A DNA stretch of 27,225 nucleotides from Clostridium sp. CAG:413 (GTDB taxonomy: Bacteria > Bacillota > Clostridia > Oscillospirales > Acutalibacteraceae): contig FR888190.1 of the NCBI GenBank assembly GCA_000431775.1, positions 1 to 27,225 of the forward strand. The letters are read 5' to 3'. The notes beneath the pieces are model-generated. The model saw only the letters and a list, made by a program, of their open reading frames with translations. It did no database searches and was not told the DNA's origin. The translations under genes and the position numbers were made by a program. This document shows positions 1-7,592 of this stretch, piece after piece. The stretch's first letter is position 1. The number at the start of each line of letters is the position of its first letter.

Positions 1-166
1 CGAATCGAGTCCTGTTTGGGGCGCCATACGAAAAGCCATGAAAACTTTGATGTGCAAGGACGTTAGTTTTTATCTTGGCTTTGAGAAACGTATAATTTTT
101 ATCAGAAACCTTGTAAAAACGGTTTTTGCCTTATTAGAAAATAATGAAATTAATATTTAAGCGCAA

Positions 167-195
167 TTGACACTTTTCAAATTATATGATATATT
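167..195 (+). promoter_or_regulatory. Sigma-A promoter of the grpB-like pseudogene
   Basis: A -35 box TTGACA (167-172) and a -10 box TATATT (190-195) are separated by exactly 17 bases, in AT-rich DNA. Transcription would start near 202, about 20 bases before the first possible start codon. The 166 bases upstream hold no gene I can support. Confidence 0.75.
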
Positions 196-221
196 GAGCT
201 TGTAGAATATTGTTGGTTTAG

Positions 222-746
222 GTGGTGTTTAAAATAGCAAAAGTTGTTGTTTTACCTTACAATGTACAATGGAAAGATGACTTTGAGAAAATTAAATCAG
301 AAATTATAAATGCCATCGGTGATTTGATTATAGGCGTTGAGCATGTCGGAAGTACTTCGGTTGAGGGAATGTCTGCTAAACCGTGCATTGATATAGATGT
401 AATAATCAAAGATTATTCCGCCTTCGATATCATTGTCAGCAGGTTAGAAATGATAGGATACATTTACGAGGGTAATCTTGGAATAGAGGATAGAGAGGCG
501 TTTAAATAATTTAATAAGCCTCACCTACGGACTCATCATTTGTATGTTTGTCCGCAGAAGTCAGAAGAACTCTATCGCCATATTACTTTTAGAGACTTTT
601 TGAGGAATAACGTCGATGCTGTCAAAAAATATAGCTATGTAAAAGAAACGGCTGCACGGCTATTTCCGCATGATATTGAAAAGTATATGGAATATAAATC
701 GCCTTGTATTGAAGAATTATATACCTTGTGCGGTTTAGAAAAGTAA
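222..746 (+). pseudogene. GrpB-family protein (nucleotidyltransferase fold), broken by an in-frame stop
   Basis: The first 95 codons read as the N-terminal part of a GrpB/UPF0157 protein: VVVLPYNVQWKDDFEKIK, then the family signature VEHVGSTSVEGM and a DIDVII strand. A TAA at 507-509 follows REAFK. Translation past it in the same frame gives FNKPHLRTHHLYVCPQ and the normal family C-terminus (HITFRDFLRNN, IEEL) up to the TAA at 744-746. Both halves are therefore in one frame and only one codon is wrong, probably an ancestral tyrosine codon. Total length, about 174 codons, matches intact family members. The start is GTG (222 or 225) with a weak SD. Codon use is AT-rich, unlike the genes from 947 onward. 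GrpB proteins have no firmly established role. A sequencing error is possible, as is a very recent inactivation. Confidence 0.85.
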
Positions 747-893
747 ATTTTTTATTGTGCTGCAAGAAAAATATCTTTCTCATCCGTCTCGCAGGCTCGA
801 AAAGTTTTAGTTGGCAAACAAATTTTCCACCTAACGACAAATATCATTTAGCAGTTGCTTTTTTACGTGTGTATTGACGTTTTTAAACATTTA

Positions 894-924
894 AAAGAGC
901 TGTCACTTGCTGTGGCAGCTCTTT
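894..924 (-). terminator. Terminator after the two sugar isomerase genes
   Basis: A hairpin pairs AAAGAGCTG (894-902) with CAGCTCTTT (916-924), with an inner CAC/GTG extension across one mismatch and a TTGCT loop. Read on the minus strand it is followed by a T-rich stretch. It lies 22 bases past the stop of the minus-strand gene ending at 947. Confidence 0.75.
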
Positions 925-946
925 CAGTATTTGATCTGTTATTCTG

Positions 947-1813
947 TTAAAGCGCGGCGATGATATTTCTGAGGTTTTCTGCGCCGATGGCGATGCCGTC
1001 GAGGCATTTTTCCATGCCCTCAAATTCAACGCTGACATAGCCGTCATAGCCGCTGCCTTTGATGATCGACAGGCACTGCGCTACGGGCACGTCGCCGTGG
1101 CCGATTATCGTGCCTCTCAGGTAATTGCCGCCTCTCGATTTGAAGAAGCCCTTGCCCGGGTTTACGCCGTTGCCGCTCTTGATATGGAAATCCTTGGCAT
1201 GGACGTGCTTTGCATACTGCACTACTTTGCCGACCGCCTTGAAATTATCCTCGTCAACGCAGCTGAAGTTGCCGATATCGAGCAGCAGGCCGAAGTTCGG
1301 CGAGCCGACGCCCGTGATTATGCGCTCGACCCTGTCGCTGTCCTGGCAGAAGAGGCCGTGATTCTCTATCATGGTCTCAATGCCCTTTGATGCTGCGTAT
1401 TCGGTTATCCTCCTGCATCCCTCGATGAGGGTGGGGAGTATCTGCTCAAAGCCTGCGTAGCTCTTTTTATCTGCAGGCATTGACCATGCGGCGTCGTGCC
1501 TCATGCACTTAACGCCGAGTATCGCCGCCACGTCAACCTTGCGGCAAACACGCTCGACCTCTGCGTCAAGCCCTTTGTCGCTGAGCAGATTTGCGCTGAT
1601 GGTGTAGCTGATAACAGGCAGCGAGAGGCGCTCGCTCTCAGATCTTATCATCTCGGCGTAGCTGCTCTCGCTCACATCGGCAGAGGGGATAAGGTCGGTG
1701 AATTCTATGCCGTCGAAGCCCATTTCGGCGGCTTTTTTCATAATGCTGAGCTGAGTTTCCTCGCCCGAATCAATGAGCTGCTGGAAGCTGTAGCTGCTGA
1801 CTCCAATTTTCAT
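947..1813 (-). CDS. Sugar phosphate isomerase/epimerase, TIM-barrel (IolE/IolI-like)
   Basis: This 288-residue protein belongs to the xylose-isomerase-like TIM barrel superfamily (AP endonuclease 2 family). Members isomerise or epimerise sugars and inositols using a divalent metal. The sequence opens with the usual first strand (MKIGVSSYSF), and the four likely metal ligands are visible: E150 in MIENHG, D179 in LLLDIGNF, H205 in HVHAKD and E263 in SVEFEG. It has no signal peptide, so it should be cytoplasmic. It is the second gene of a two-gene operon, 12 bases after the stop of its paralogue (1826-2665), with GAGG placed 8 bases before ATG. A divergent Gfo/Idh/MocA oxidoreductase and nagB point to carbohydrate breakdown. 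The substrate cannot be read from the sequence; inosose, keto-sugar or sugar phosphate are all possible. Confidence 0.9.
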   Translation of the reverse strand: MKIGVSSYSFQQLIDSGEETQLSIMKKAAEMGFDGIEFTDLIPSADVSESSYAEMIRSESERLSLPVISYTISANLLSDKGLDAEVERVCRKVDVAAILGVKCMRHDAAWSMPADKKSYAGFEQILPTLIEGCRRITEYAASKGIETMIENHGLFCQDSDRVERIITGVGSPNFGLLLDIGNFSCVDEDNFKAVGKVVQYAKHVHAKDFHIKSGNGVNPGKGFFKSRGGNYLRGTIIGHGDVPVAQCLSIIKGSGYDGYVSVEFEGMEKCLDGIAIGAENLRNIIAAL

Positions 1814-1825
1814 TTCAATTACCTC

Positions 1826-2665
1826 TTAACCAAGTTTTTCAAGGAATTCCACGGCGCTTCTGATATCCTTGGCGGGGTCGTCGCCGACCTCGCGCTCGAT
1901 GGTCAGGAAGCCCTTGTAGCCGATATCCTCAAGCGCGTTGAGATATTTCTCCCAAGGCACTTGACCCTCGCCGAGGGGCACCTCGAGGAATGACGGGCCG
2001 GTGACGAGCGAATCCTTGACGAGGCCGTAGATGATCTCGGGATCCTTATAATAGAGCTGCTTGCCGTCCTTTGCGTGGGTATGAACTATGTATTTTTGCA
2101 GGTTATAGACTGCGCCCGCGGGGTCGTCGCCCGTGACCATTACGAGGTTTGCGGGGTCAAGATTGACTCCTACGCCTGTCGAGCCGAGCGAATCAAGGAA
2201 GCACTTGAGGACAGCCGAGGTCTCGGGGCCGGTTTCGATGGCAAAATGAGCGCCTATCTCGTCTGCATAGCGGGAGAGCTCAAAGCAGGCCTCCTGCATG
2301 ACCTTGTAGCGGTCGATGCTGCTGTCGGTCGGCACAACGCCGATATGAGTGGTGACAACATTTGTGCCGAGCTCTTTAGCAAGGTCAAGAATTTTCTTTG
2401 AGCGCTCGACTTTGCCGGGATTCTCCTCCTTGTTGCCGAAGCCGCCACCGAGATCGCCGCAGAGAGCGGAGATAACAAGGCCATTGTCGGCGACAAGGGC
2501 TTTGAAATCCGCAATGCGCTGAGCGTTCATATTCTCGGGAGCCATTTCACCCCTGGTAGCGTAGACCTGTATGCCCTGAGCGCCTACCTCGGCAGCCTTT
2601 TTGACTGCGGTCGGGATATCGGTGCGGAAGCTGTCGATTATAACGCCTATAGGAAATCTGCCCAT
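1826..2665 (-). CDS. Sugar phosphate isomerase/epimerase, TIM-barrel, second paralogue
   Basis: This 279-residue cytoplasmic TIM-barrel protein is of the same superfamily as its downstream neighbour but clearly divergent from it. Likely metal ligands are E144 in AIETGPE, D170 in NLDPANL, H197 in HTHAKD and E257 in TIEREVG, all in the expected order and spacing. It is the first gene of the minus-strand operon, with AAGGAG 8 bases before ATG and a good promoter at 2725-2753. Two non-identical isomerases in tandem suggest consecutive steps, or a heteromeric pair as in DgpB/DgpC C-deglycosylases; that comparison is inference. The exact substrate is unknown. Confidence 0.9.
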   Translation of the reverse strand: MGRFPIGVIIDSFRTDIPTAVKKAAEVGAQGIQVYATRGEMAPENMNAQRIADFKALVADNGLVISALCGDLGGGFGNKEENPGKVERSKKILDLAKELGTNVVTTHIGVVPTDSSIDRYKVMQEACFELSRYADEIGAHFAIETGPETSAVLKCFLDSLGSTGVGVNLDPANLVMVTGDDPAGAVYNLQKYIVHTHAKDGKQLYYKDPEIIYGLVKDSLVTGPSFLEVPLGEGQVPWEKYLNALEDIGYKGFLTIEREVGDDPAKDIRSAVEFLEKLG

Positions 2666-2724
2666 TTGAATCTCTCCTTAAACAATTATTAAAGAATCGT
2701 TAAAAATTCACTTTGTTTAACTTA

Positions 2725-2753
2725 ATAATAGCAAAGAATGAACCTTTTGGCAA
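2725..2753 (-). promoter_or_regulatory. Promoter of the isomerase operon
   Basis: On the minus strand, -35 TTGCCA (2748-2753) and -10 TATTAT (2725-2730) lie 17 bases apart. The start codon at 2665 is about 60 bases from the -10 box. Confidence 0.7.
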
Positions 2754-2771
2754 GTTTTTTTTACAATTAAC

Positions 2772-2800
2772 TTTACTTTTTATTTTAAATGATATATCAT
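2772..2800 (+). promoter_or_regulatory. Promoter of the oxidoreductase-nagB operon with a palindromic operator candidate
   Basis: A -35 TTTACT (2772-2777) and -10 TATCAT (2795-2800) are spaced by 17 bases. The -10 box forms one half of the perfect 12-bp palindrome ATGATATATCAT (2789-2800). A regulator bound there would block RNA polymerase. GGAGG at 2821-2825 is the ribosome site of the next gene. No regulator gene is adjacent. Confidence 0.55.
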
Positions 2801-2832
2801 AATACATATAACGAGTTTGCGGAGGTATCACA

Positions 2833-3903
2833 ATGTCAAAGCTCAAAGTTGCCGTTATCGGCTGCGGTAATATAGCCAATTCCGCTCATATCCCTGCTTA
2901 TATGAAGAATCCGGACGCGGAGATAAAGTATTTCTGCGATATTATTCCCGAGCGTGCCGAGGCTGCCGTCGAGAAATACGGCTGCGGTAAGGCGGTCACC
3001 GATTATCACGACTTCCTCAACGACCCCGAGCTGGACGCCGTGTCGGTCTGCACCCACAACAATCTTCACTCGGTGATAGCCATTGACTTTCTCAAAGCCG
3101 GCAAGCATGTTTTGAGCGAGAAGCCCGCCGCAAGAGTGCTCTCAGAGGCGCTTGAAATGCAGAAAGTTGCCCACGAGACCGGCAAAATTCTCAATATCGG
3201 CGTTTGCAACCGCTTCAACAATTATGTTATGAAGATCCGTGAACTTATCGACAGCGGCGAGCTTGGCGAGGTATATCATGTCTATGCTTCATTCAGAGCA
3301 CACAGGTCGATCCCCGGTCTCGGCGGTGATTTCACCACCAAGGCGCATTCGGGCGGCGGCGCTCTCATTGACTGGGGCGTTCACTTCCTTGACCTTGTCA
3401 TGTATTGCTGCGGCGATCCCAAGCCCCTGACCGTCTCGGGCGAGGCGTTCTGCAAGCTTGGCAAGGATATGAAGAATTACGTCTACACCAGCATGTGGGC
3501 GGAGGAGACGAGCGACGTTGAGCACGGCACCTATGACGTCGATGATTCCGTTGTCGGTATAGTCAGGACGAGCGGCCCCGTTATCAGCTTCAACGGCGCA
3601 TGGGCGCAGAATGTCGGCGTGGGCGAAATGTATGTCGATTTCATGGGCGATAAGGCGGGCATTAGGCTCCAGTATTGCTCGGATTTCAAGCTCTGGTCGG
3701 TCAAGGACGGTATGCTCACCGAGACCAAGGTGGCGACCAAGACCAACGATATGTATGAGAACGAGATAGCAGGTTTCATTAAGAGCATCAAGACGGGCGA
3801 GCATAATCAGCAGTATATCGACTATGCGGTCGAGACTTCCAAGATAATGCAGGCGGTCTATGACTCAACCGACGCTCACAGGGAAATCATAATAGAGAAG
3901 TAA
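2833..3903 (+). CDS. Gfo/Idh/MocA family NAD(P)-dependent oxidoreductase
   Basis: This 356-residue protein has the family's two-domain plan. The N-terminal Rossmann fold carries VIGCGNIA at residues 8-15. The catalytic EKP triad at 96-98 (lysine 97) is followed by the C-terminal alpha/beta domain with GGALIDWGVHFLD (D180 and H184). Family members oxidise or reduce hydroxyls of sugars, inositols and glycosides at the expense of NAD(P). It has GGAGG 7 bases upstream of ATG. It is the first gene of an operon with nagB (19 bases apart) and lies divergent from two TIM-barrel isomerases. That grouping suggests sugar breakdown by an oxidised intermediate. The substrate is not identifiable; an inositol dehydrogenase or a glycoside 3-dehydrogenase are both possible. 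Confidence 0.93.
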   Translation: MSKLKVAVIGCGNIANSAHIPAYMKNPDAEIKYFCDIIPERAEAAVEKYGCGKAVTDYHDFLNDPELDAVSVCTHNNLHSVIAIDFLKAGKHVLSEKPAARVLSEALEMQKVAHETGKILNIGVCNRFNNYVMKIRELIDSGELGEVYHVYASFRAHRSIPGLGGDFTTKAHSGGGALIDWGVHFLDLVMYCCGDPKPLTVSGEAFCKLGKDMKNYVYTSMWAEETSDVEHGTYDVDDSVVGIVRTSGPVISFNGAWAQNVGVGEMYVDFMGDKAGIRLQYCSDFKLWSVKDGMLTETKVATKTNDMYENEIAGFIKSIKTGEHNQQYIDYAVETSKIMQAVYDSTDAHREIIIEK

Positions 3904-3922
3904 TAATAAAGGAGAATTCCCG

Positions 3923-4645
3923 ATGGATATAAGAGTTTTTAAAAATGAAGAAGAAATAGGCAAGGCGGTAGGCGAGCTTTATTGCGATTTTATCATTTCA
4001 AAGCCCGACTGCGTGCTCGGCTTCGCAACGGGCGCGACCCCCGTGCCTACCTATAAGTATCTTGTTGAGCAGTATAAGGCGGGCAAGGTGTCCTTTGCGA
4101 AGGTCAGCACCTTCAACCTTGACGAATATTGCGATCTGCCGAAAAATCATAAGAATAGCTACTATACCTTTATGCACGAGAACCTTTTCTCGCTTGTTGA
4201 TGTAAAGGAGGAGAATATCGACTTCCTCGACGGCAACGCAGACCCTGAGACCGAGAGCAAGCGCTACACCGCTGCGATCGCTGCCAAGGGCGGCATTGAT
4301 ATTCAGCTCCTCGGCATCGGCAGGAACGGTCACATCGCGTTCAACGAGCCGTCGGATAAATTCACGGGCGAGAGCTTTAAGGTCGCTTTGACCCAGAGCA
4401 CGATAGACGCTAACTCCATCTATTTTGACGATATCCCGATGCCGCACTATGCCATGACTATGGGCATCGGCTCAATAATGCGTTCAAAGAAGATAATCCT
4501 CATCGCTACAGGCGATAAGAAGGCCGAGGCGGTCAGAGACATGGTCAAAGGTCCCGTCACTCCGCATTGCCCGGCTTCCATTCTCCAGCAGCATCCCGAC
4601 GCCGTTATTTTCCTTGACGAAGCGGCCGCCGCATTACTCAAATAA
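3923..4645 (+). CDS. nagB: Glucosamine-6-phosphate deaminase
   Basis: This 240-residue protein catalyses conversion of glucosamine-6-phosphate to fructose-6-phosphate and ammonia, the last step of amino-sugar use. The nagB signatures are in place: the phosphate-binding GFATGATP loop (33-40), the FNLDEY motif with D67 and E68, and GIGRNGHIAFNEP with catalytic H137 and E142. Its length matches the short Firmicutes type without the allosteric C-terminal extension of the E. coli enzyme. A GGAG site sits before ATG, 19 bases after the oxidoreductase stop, so the two are probably co-transcribed. No nagA or transporter is present in the window. A deaminase acting on a related phosphorylated amino sugar cannot be excluded. 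Confidence 0.93.
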   Translation: MDIRVFKNEEEIGKAVGELYCDFIISKPDCVLGFATGATPVPTYKYLVEQYKAGKVSFAKVSTFNLDEYCDLPKNHKNSYYTFMHENLFSLVDVKEENIDFLDGNADPETESKRYTAAIAAKGGIDIQLLGIGRNGHIAFNEPSDKFTGESFKVALTQSTIDANSIYFDDIPMPHYAMTMGIGSIMRSKKIILIATGDKKAEAVRDMVKGPVTPHCPASILQQHPDAVIFLDEAAAALLK

Positions 4646-4656
4646 GCATAATATCC

Positions 4657-4685
4657 TTGACTTATTGCGGTGCGTGTGCTACAAT
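4657..4685 (+). promoter_or_regulatory. Strong promoter in the nagB-metG gap
   Basis: TTGACT (4657-4662) and TACAAT (4680-4685) are spaced by exactly 17 bases, immediately after nagB. Transcription would begin near 4692, 20 bases before the small ORF at 4712. Confidence 0.75.
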
Positions 4686-4711
4686 AGCAGAAAATGCAAA
4701 CGGAGGTAATC

Positions 4712-4783
4712 ATGAGCGGTTATTTCACTGATAAACAGTATTCCGCCGCCATCATGCCCGCAGCTATGGAAATCCCAAGATAG
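4712..4783 (+). CDS. Possible 23-residue microprotein, no recognised family
   Basis: The ORF encodes MSGYFTDKQYSAAIMPAAMEIPR and stops at TAG (4781-4783). It has unusually complete signals for its size: a 17-spaced promoter at 4657-4685, a GGAGG site at 4702-4706 ahead of ATG, and a strong intrinsic terminator 40 bases after the stop. The peptide is moderately amphipathic, with no clear membrane segment or signal peptide. It could be a true small protein, the surviving 5' end of a lost gene (its well-formed SD and start fit that), or the leader of a transcript extending to metG. I do not recognise it. Conservation of the peptide sequence elsewhere would decide. Confidence 0.4.
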   Translation: MSGYFTDKQYSAAIMPAAMEIPR

Positions 4784-4823
4784 CCTCGGGTCTGTTACCC
4801 ATGCGTTTTTTATCGGATCAAAG

Positions 4824-4858
4824 AGGCTGTTGCATTCGTTGTGACAGCCTTATTTTTA
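4824..4858 (+). terminator. Intrinsic terminator before metG
   Basis: AGGCTGT (4824-4830) pairs with ACAGCCT (4844-4850), extended inward by four further pairs around a TTCGT loop, and followed by TATTTTTA. It ends the short transcript from 4692 and any nagB read-through. It could also attenuate transcription into metG, but no alternative antiterminator pairing was seen. Confidence 0.85.
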
Positions 4859-4893
4859 CGCGATTTATGTGTTAATAATATTTGGAGGCAAAT

Positions 4894-6822
4894 ATGGATA
4901 AAAAGACTTTTTACATCACTACGCCGATATATTATCCCTCGGATAAGCTGCATATCGGCCACACCTACTCGACCGTTGCGGCGGATGCCGAGGCTCGTTA
5001 CAGACGCCTCAAGGGCTACGACACCTTTTTCCTGACCGGCACGGATGAGCACGGTCAGAAGATCGAGGATAAAGCCAAGGCGGCGGGCGTTACCCCCAAG
5101 GAATATGTCGATAATATCGTTGCGGGCATCAAGGATCTCTGGAAGCTGATGAACATATCCTATGACAAATTCATCAGGACCACCGATGAGTATCACGAGA
5201 AAGCCGTGCAGAAGATATTCAAAAAAATGTACGACAAGGGCGATATCTATAAGGGATATTACGAGGGGCTTTATTGCAAACCCTGCGAGTCATTTTGGAC
5301 GGAAACTCAGGCGGTTGACGGCAAGTGCCCCGACTGCGGCAGACCCGTCGGCAAAGCAACGGAGGAGGCTTATTTCTTCAAGCTCTCCGCTTACGGCGAC
5401 AAGCTGATAAAGTATTATGAGGAGCATCCCGGCTTCATCGAGCCTCAGAGCAGGCAGAATGAGATGATAAATAACTTCATTAAGCCCGGCCTCCAGGATC
5501 TCTGCGTTTCCCGTTCGTCATTCAAGTGGGGCATCCCCGTGCCCGTTGACGAGAATCACGTCATCTATGTCTGGCTCGACGCCCTCACCAATTATATCAC
5601 CGCTCTCGGCTACGGCTCGGAGGATGACTCTCTTTATAAGAAGTTTTGGCCGGCGAACGTCCACCTTATCGGCAAGGATATCATCAGATTCCACACCATT
5701 TATTGGCCCGCCTTCCTTTTGTCGATAGACGAGCCGCTGCCGCAGAAGGTCTACGGTCACGGCTGGGTGCTGCTTGAGGGCGGCAAGATGAGCAAATCCA
5801 AGGGCAACGTCGTTGACCCTGTCGTGCTCGCCGAGAGATACGGCGTTGACGCGCTCAGATACTACCTGCTGCGTGAGATAGCCTTCGGCTCTGACGGCAC
5901 ATTCTCCAACGAGAATCTTATCAACCGCATTAATTCCGACCTTGCAAATGACCTCGGCAACCTTGTTTCGAGGACTGTTGCAATGGTGATCAAGTATTTC
6001 GGCGGCACCATTCCCGCGGAGAGAGAGAGCGGCGAATTTGACGACGACCTCAAGGTGCTTGCCGCTAAGACCGCCGAGGCTGCCGACGATGCGCTTGACA
6101 AGCTGAATTTCTCCATCGGCCTCACCGAGATATGGAAGTTCGTATCGAGGACGAATAAGTATATCGACGAGACTGCTCCCTGGGCGCTCGCCAAGGACGA
6201 GAGTAAGAGGACAAGGCTCGCCGAGGTCATGTATAATCTTTGCGAGAGCATCAGAATAATCTCCGTTCTCATCGCTCCCTTTATGCCCGATACCTGTGCC
6301 GAGATTAGGCGTCAGCTCGGCCTTGAGGGCGGCTTTGAGTGGGAGGAATGCAAGGAATTCGGCAAGAATGCGACCTACACCGTCTGCAAGGGCGACATTA
6401 TATTCCCGAGGATCGACCTCGAGAAGGAGCTTGCGGAGCTTGAGGCGACCCATGCCGAGCCTGTCAATCCTCTCAAGGCGGAGATCGAGGGCGTAGCCAA
6501 GATTGGCATCGACGATTTTGCCAAGGTCGACCTGCGTGTGGCAAAGGTAGTCGAATGCGTGCCCGTCAAGAAGGCAAAGAAGCTACTCCAGCTCACCCTT
6601 GACGACGGCACAGGCTCACCGAGGACGGTTGCGTCGGGCATCGCCAAATGGTATAAGCCCGAGGACATCATCGGCAAGAGCGTTATCCTTGTCTCAAATC
6701 TCAAGCCTGCCGTGCTTTGCGGCGTTGAGAGCTGCGGCATGATCCTTGCAGCCGACGCGGGCGAGGACGAGGTCAAGGTCATCTTTGTCGAAGGTATTCC
6801 CGCCGGAAGCAAGGTCAGATAA
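4894..6822 (+). CDS. metG: Methionyl-tRNA synthetase
   Basis: The enzyme (642 residues) charges tRNA-Met with methionine. It has the class I signature HIGH at 20-23, and KMSKSKGN beginning near residue 298. The connective domain has one CxxC-CxxC zinc knuckle (C128, C131, C145, C148), then the helical anticodon-binding domain. From about residue 535 there is a C-terminal EMAP-like tRNA-binding domain (DFAKVDLRVAKV), as in B. subtilis-type enzymes. I chose the ATG at 4894 because GGAGG (4884-4888) lies 5 bases before it; a longer reading from a TTG at 4882 would overlap that site. Directly downstream tatD begins one base after the stop, so metG heads an operon. No T-box or SAM riboswitch was seen upstream. 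Confidence 0.98.
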   Translation: MDKKTFYITTPIYYPSDKLHIGHTYSTVAADAEARYRRLKGYDTFFLTGTDEHGQKIEDKAKAAGVTPKEYVDNIVAGIKDLWKLMNISYDKFIRTTDEYHEKAVQKIFKKMYDKGDIYKGYYEGLYCKPCESFWTETQAVDGKCPDCGRPVGKATEEAYFFKLSAYGDKLIKYYEEHPGFIEPQSRQNEMINNFIKPGLQDLCVSRSSFKWGIPVPVDENHVIYVWLDALTNYITALGYGSEDDSLYKKFWPANVHLIGKDIIRFHTIYWPAFLLSIDEPLPQKVYGHGWVLLEGGKMSKSKGNVVDPVVLAERYGVDALRYYLLREIAFGSDGTFSNENLINRINSDLANDLGNLVSRTVAMVIKYFGGTIPAERESGEFDDDLKVLAAKTAEAADDALDKLNFSIGLTEIWKFVSRTNKYIDETAPWALAKDESKRTRLAEVMYNLCESIRIISVLIAPFMPDTCAEIRRQLGLEGGFEWEECKEFGKNATYTVCKGDIIFPRIDLEKELAELEATHAEPVNPLKAEIEGVAKIGIDDFAKVDLRVAKVVECVPVKKAKKLLQLTLDDGTGSPRTVASGIAKWYKPEDIIGKSVILVSNLKPAVLCGVESCGMILAADAGEDEVKVIFVEGIPAGSKVR

Positions 6823-6823
6823 A

Positions 6824-7591
6824 ATGAATAACATCTTTGACAGCCACGCCCACTACGACAGCGAAGCCTTTGACGAGGACAGAGACAGCCTTGTCGCTTC
6901 GCTGCCCGACAAGGGGATTTGCGGCGTTATAAACTGTGCGAGCGATATCGCCACATCACACACGAGCCTTGAGCTGGCGCAAAAATACCCGTTCATCTAC
7001 GCCGTCTGCGGAGTTCACCCGCATGAGGCGCAGGAGGCGGCGGAGGATTGGCTCGACGAGTTGAAGCTGCTCTGCCGCAATGATAAATGCGTTGCGATAG
7101 GCGAGATAGGGCTCGATTATCACTATGATTTCTCGCCCCGAGAGATGCAAAAGGAGTTCTTTGGGCGGCAGCTTGCTCTCGCTAAGGAGCTTGACCTGCC
7201 CGTGGTCATTCACGACCGTGAGGCGCATGAGGACACATTGGAGCTGCTGCGGCGCTATTCCCCCAAGGGTGTGGTGCATTGCTTCAGCGGCTCGGTCGAG
7301 ATGGCAAAGGAGGTCGTGAAGCTCGGTATGTATATCGGGCTTGGCGGCGCGGTGACATTCAAAAATGCCCGCAAGCCGCTCGAGGTCGCGGCCTATGTGC
7401 CCGATGATCGTCTGCTTATCGAGACGGATTCACCCTATATGACTCCCGTGCCGTTCAGAGGCAAGCGCTGTGATTCTTCATACATTCCTTATACCGCCGA
7501 GGTGCTGGCGGGTGTGAGGGGCGTTTCGGCGCAGGATATCCTCGACCTTACACGCAGGAATGCCGACACACTTTTCCGATTGGAGCTTTGA
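6824..7591 (+). CDS. tatD: TatD-family metal-dependent deoxyribonuclease
   Basis: This 255-residue cytoplasmic TIM-barrel hydrolase of the amidohydrolase superfamily has the TatD metal set: H8 and H10 in SHAHYD, E94 in GEIGLDYH, H130 in VIHDRE, H152 in VHCFSGS and D202 in IETDSPY. TatD proteins have been shown to have DNase activity linked to repair or DNA breakdown, and some act on D-aminoacyl-tRNA. The ATG at 6824 is one base after the metG stop; the SD (AAGG) lies inside metG, so translation is probably coupled. metG-tatD linkage is widespread in Firmicutes, usually followed by rnmV and ksgA; here a PHP gene follows instead. Confidence 0.95.
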   Translation: MNNIFDSHAHYDSEAFDEDRDSLVASLPDKGICGVINCASDIATSHTSLELAQKYPFIYAVCGVHPHEAQEAAEDWLDELKLLCRNDKCVAIGEIGLDYHYDFSPREMQKEFFGRQLALAKELDLPVVIHDREAHEDTLELLRRYSPKGVVHCFSGSVEMAKEVVKLGMYIGLGGAVTFKNARKPLEVAAYVPDDRLLIETDSPYMTPVPFRGKRCDSSYIPYTAEVLAGVRGVSAQDILDLTRRNADTLFRLEL

Positions 7592-7592
7592 T

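Noticed and set aside
1..29. Possible 3' end of a tRNA-like gene (TTCGAATC-like start and GGGGCGCCA)
   Set aside because: The T-loop and acceptor cannot both be placed with proper spacing and the 5' part is outside the window, so no RNA gene is called.
33..83. Inverted repeat AAAGCCA/TGGCTTT
   Set aside because: Seven pairs with a 37-base loop and no T-run; too weak for a terminator.
4712..4876. Frame-shifted extension of the 23-codon ORF to about 54 codons
   Set aside because: A -1 shift near 4774 opens a frame to TAA, but it runs through the terminator hairpin and there is no convincing slippery site or downstream stimulator.
4882..4893. metG start at TTG 4882
   Set aside because: It lies on the GGAGG ribosome site; ATG 4894 gives the normal family start.
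4646..4893. SAM or T-box riboswitch for metG
   Set aside because: The only structure is a simple terminator hairpin behind a small ORF; riboswitch cores are absent.
5518..6453. 311-codon antisense ORF inside metG
   Set aside because: It is the antisense shadow of a GC-rich coding region, with no ribosome site and no recognisable domain.
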